Shown in pieces: positions 62,051 through 64,000 of a stretch of DNA of 64,000 nt (positions within the stretch are counted from its first letter, which is position 1; each line of letters opens with the position of its first letter). Both the position numbers and the translations under genes were made by a program. The stretch covers positions 1-64,000 of the forward strand of contig NZ_JAATJG010000015.1 in assembly GCF_011927765.1 (NCBI RefSeq), in the 5' to 3' direction. The stretch comes from Wenyingzhuangia aestuarii. GTDB lineage: Bacteria > Bacteroidota > Bacteroidia > Flavobacteriales > Flavobacteriaceae. The notes under the pieces were generated by a model. It searched no databases and had not been told where the DNA came from. It was given only the letters and a program-made list of their open reading frames with translations.

Positions 62051-62090
62051 AAAAAGGAGTTTGTCTGTACAGATAAACTCCTTTTTTTTT
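62051..62090 (+). terminator. Terminator after the MORN-type gene
   Basis: A stem of 12 bp (AAAAAGGAGTTT with its complement), extended by a G-U pair and three more pairs, with loop GTAC and a run of ten T residues, lies 7 bases after the stop. Confidence 0.9.
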
Positions 62091-62127
62091 GAACATCTGT
62101 TAAGGATGTTAACTCTTATTTTTATAC

Positions 62128-62135
62128 TATCTTTG
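62128..62135 (+). promoter_or_regulatory. -7 box of mnmA
   Basis: TATCTTTG matches TAnnTTTG and lies 19 bases before the ATG at 62155. Its position leaves a very short leader. Confidence 0.5.
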
Positions 62136-62154
62136 TACTCTCAATTTTTTGAAT

Positions 62155-63345
62155 ATGAAACGTGTAGTAGTTGGTCTTTCAGGAGGAGTAGATAGTAGTG
62201 TAGCCGCATATTTATTGCAGCAACAAGGATACGAAGTGATTGGTTTGTTTATGAAAAACTGGCACGATGATTCTGTAACTATTTCTAATGAATGTCCGTG
62301 GTTAGAAGACAGTAATGATGCTATGTTGGTAGCAGAAAAACTAGGAATTCCTTTTCAGGTAGTAGATTTGAGTAAGGATTATCAAGAACGTATTGTGGAC
62401 TACATGTTTAATGAATACGAAAGAGGAAGAACTCCAAACCCTGATGTGCTTTGTAATCGCGAAATTAAGTTTGATGTGTTTATGAAAATTGCACTAGAAT
62501 TAGGAGCCGATTATGTTGCTACAGGTCATTATTGTCGTAGAGGAATTGTTCAAAGTTCTGATGGGAATGAAGTTTATCAATTAAAAGCAGGAGTAGATAA
62601 CAACAAAGACCAATCTTATTTTTTATGTCAATTGTCACAAGAGCAATTGTCTAAAGCTTTATTTCCTATAGGGGAATTAACCAAACCCGAAGTAAGAGAA
62701 ATAGCCAAAGAATTAGATTTGGTTACAGCAGATAAAAAAGATTCACAAGGATTGTGTTTTATTGGGAAAGTAAGATTGCCTGAGTTTTTACAACAAAAAC
62801 TACAACCTAAAGAAGGGGTAATTGTACAAGTTGCTAAAGACAATGAAACATATGTAAGAGAAATTCCAAGGTTTGCAAATAAAGAAGAAGAATTGGCTTT
62901 TTACAGTCAAAAATACAGCTACACCATAAACAGTGGAAAAACAGTAGCCAAACATCAAGGAGCTCATTATTTTACCAAAGGACAGCGTAAAGGTTTGGCT
63001 GTGGGTGGAACCCAGGAACCTTTGTTTGTCATAGAAACCGATGTTAAAGAAAATGTGATTTATGCAGGTGAAGGAAAACAACATCCTGGCTTGTACAGAA
63101 AAGTATTGTTTGTAAGCAATGCAGAATTGCATTGGATTCGCGAAGATTTAGCTTTGGAGCAAGGGGAATCTATGGAGGTTTTAGCTAGAATTCGTTACCG
63201 TCAACCTTTAGAAAAAGCAACATTGTACCAAACAGAAGGGGGAATGTATGTTGAGTTTGAAAATCCACAATCGGCCATACAAGAAGGACAATTTGTAGCC
63301 TGGCATTTAGAAGATGAACTTTTAGGATCGGGAGTAATTGCTTAA
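62155..63345 (+). CDS. mnmA: tRNA 2-thiouridylase MnmA
   Basis: This 396-residue enzyme adds sulfur to U34 of tRNA Lys, Glu and Gln. The PP-loop is [15 protein letters not shown] (about residues 6-20), the catalytic cysteines lie in [12 protein letters not shown] and [10 protein letters not shown], and the TGHYCR block is typical. I start at the ATG at 62155; a TTG two codons upstream is also in frame. The subtilase gene follows by 24 bases. Confidence 0.96.
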   Translation: MKRVVVGLSGGVDSSVAAYLLQQQGYEVIGLFMKNWHDDSVTISNECPWLEDSNDAMLVAEKLGIPFQVVDLSKDYQERIVDYMFNEYERGRTPNPDVLCNREIKFDVFMKIALELGADYVATGHYCRRGIVQSSDGNEVYQLKAGVDNNKDQSYFLCQLSQEQLSKALFPIGELTKPEVREIAKELDLVTADKKDSQGLCFIGKVRLPEFLQQKLQPKEGVIVQVAKDNETYVREIPRFANKEEELAFYSQKYSYTINSGKTVAKHQGAHYFTKGQRKGLAVGGTQEPLFVIETDVKENVIYAGEGKQHPGLYRKVLFVSNAELHWIREDLALEQGESMEVLARIRYRQPLEKATLYQTEGGMYVEFENPQSAIQEGQFVAWHLEDELLGSGVIA

Positions 63346-63369
63346 TTTTAAGAAGTAAAACAAATCTAG

Positions 63370-64000
63370 ATGAAAAAGTTTGTGTTTTTGATGTTTCTAT
63401 ACGCGGGCTTTGTTCAAGCTCAGCAAGAAGTTCAAGAACACGCTTGGGTGTATTTTAAAAATAAACCTGATGCTGTTTATTTTTTACAAGCTCCTCATTT
63501 AATGCTAAGTCAAAAAGCATTGGACAGAAGAAGTAAACAAGGTTTAGCTCCTAACGAGCAAGATGTACCTTTGTGTCCAGATTATGTTTCGTCCGTAGCT
63601 ACTGGTACAGGAATTACGGTAAAAGCAAGATCTAAATGGTTAAATGCAGTACATGTATTGGGTACAGAATTCGCAATTTCCAATCTTCAAAATTTAACAG
63701 GAGTTGATTCTATTCAATTTGCGAATAAAAATATAAATGCTATCCAATCATCTACTACTGTCTCTCAACAAAAAAAATCAAAAATTAATCAACTTAAAAC
63801 CATTGCTAGTTATAGTTATGGAAATGCAACCAACCAAACTACAATGTTAGGAGTTGATACTTTTCATAACGCTACTTATGAGGGACAAGGTTTACAAATA
63901 GCCATTATAGATAGTGGTTTTTTTGGAACAGATACAGCAGGTGCTTTTCATCATTTGGTAGATGGAGATTTTAGTAACGGAGAAATATTGGGAGGACATA
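63370..64000 (+). CDS. S8 family serine peptidase, truncated by window end
   Basis: The frame opens at ATG 63370 with a signal peptide (KKFVFLMFLYAGFVQAQ) and stays open to the end of the window. A propeptide-like region (about residues 20-160) precedes the start of a subtilase domain: LQIAIIDSGFFGTDTAG contains the catalytic Asp181. The His and Ser of the triad lie beyond the window. Flavobacterial subtilases of this type are often exported by type IX secretion, but the C-terminus cannot be seen. Placed right behind mnmA. Confidence 0.85.
   Translation, partial: MKKFVFLMFLYAGFVQAQQEVQEHAWVYFKNKPDAVYFLQAPHLMLSQKALDRRSKQGLAPNEQDVPLCPDYVSSVATGTGITVKARSKWLNAVHVLGTEFAISNLQNLTGVDSIQFANKNINAIQSSTTVSQQKKSKINQLKTIASYSYGNATNQTTMLGVDTFHNATYEGQGLQIAIIDSGFFGTDTAGAFHHLVDGDFSNGEILGGH

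Overview
The window is an AT-rich chromosomal segment from a member of the Bacteroidota, most likely a marine-type Flavobacteriaceae; I cannot name the genus. The evidence is the Bacteroidota-style -7 promoter box (TAnnTTTG) ahead of many genes, the type IX secretion gene porQ beside cmk, a TonB-dependent Oar-like receptor, a mevalonate-pathway HMG-CoA reductase next to a GYDIA-type GHMP kinase, a long NusB, a PUR-domain (DUF3276) protein and many Sec lipoproteins. A secreted glycoside hydrolase family 2 protein and a secreted sulfatase suggest access to sulfated (algal) polysaccharides. Most of the window is housekeeping; no prophage, CRISPR array, rRNA or tRNA was seen. No stretch without a gene exceeds 300 bases.

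Layout. 1-135: edge of an ISAon1-type transposase gene. 282-5469 (minus): glutaminyl cyclase, beta-helix-like lipoprotein, SDR, SprT-like protease and DUF389, probably one transcript. 5588-7231: rpmE2 facing phoH. 7528-13714 (minus): GH2, orphan OppC-like permease and Prc protease. 13871-18053 (plus): surE, a small membrane protein, lpxB and comEC. 18050-23732 (minus): thioredoxin, POT peptide transporter, DUF5723 protein and a large lipoprotein. 23868-28120 (plus, with one minus gene): HMG-CoA reductase and GYDIA kinase, then a thioesterase and isochorismate synthase for menaquinone. 28117-31054 (minus): a conserved unknown gene coupled to an ECF sigma factor, a one-TM protein and a Spy-like periplasmic sensor. 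31145-35516: MBL-fold hydrolase, a Pmp3-family small protein and the Oar-like receptor, whose upstream region holds about 17 copies of a tetranucleotide. 35770-39232 (minus): alpha/beta hydrolase, degenerate dihydroorotase, MTA/SAH nucleosidase and LolD-like ATPase. 39392-41987: two tandem sucC genes. 42046-45017 (minus): peroxiredoxin-like protein, PUR protein and ABC exporter. 45199-49933 (plus): nusB, yajC, ybbR, coaE, porQ and cmk. 49930-60716: queE, a lipoprotein, folD, ffh, msrB, M48 and M1 peptidases, sulfatase, a lipoprotein and purB. 60890-64000 (plus): a MORN-type protein with a repeated tail, mnmA and a truncated subtilase.

The most notable observations are: (1) a (GATA)n microsatellite just upstream of the Oar-like TonB receptor, a candidate phase-variation switch; (2) tandem sucC genes whose last 411 bases are almost identical while the first 245 codons have diverged, pointing to gene conversion; (3) a family 2 glycoside hydrolase with His at the general acid/base Glu position; (4) a dihydroorotase homologue lacking the metal-binding HxH; (5) a MORN-type exported protein with seven copies of a DEEILENI-like motif; (6) three mutually complementary elements between ffh and folD that could form alternative hairpins; and (7) convergent gene pairs that either overlap by exactly four bases at their stops or are separated by a strong hairpin. 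I found no clear case of an entirely new system.
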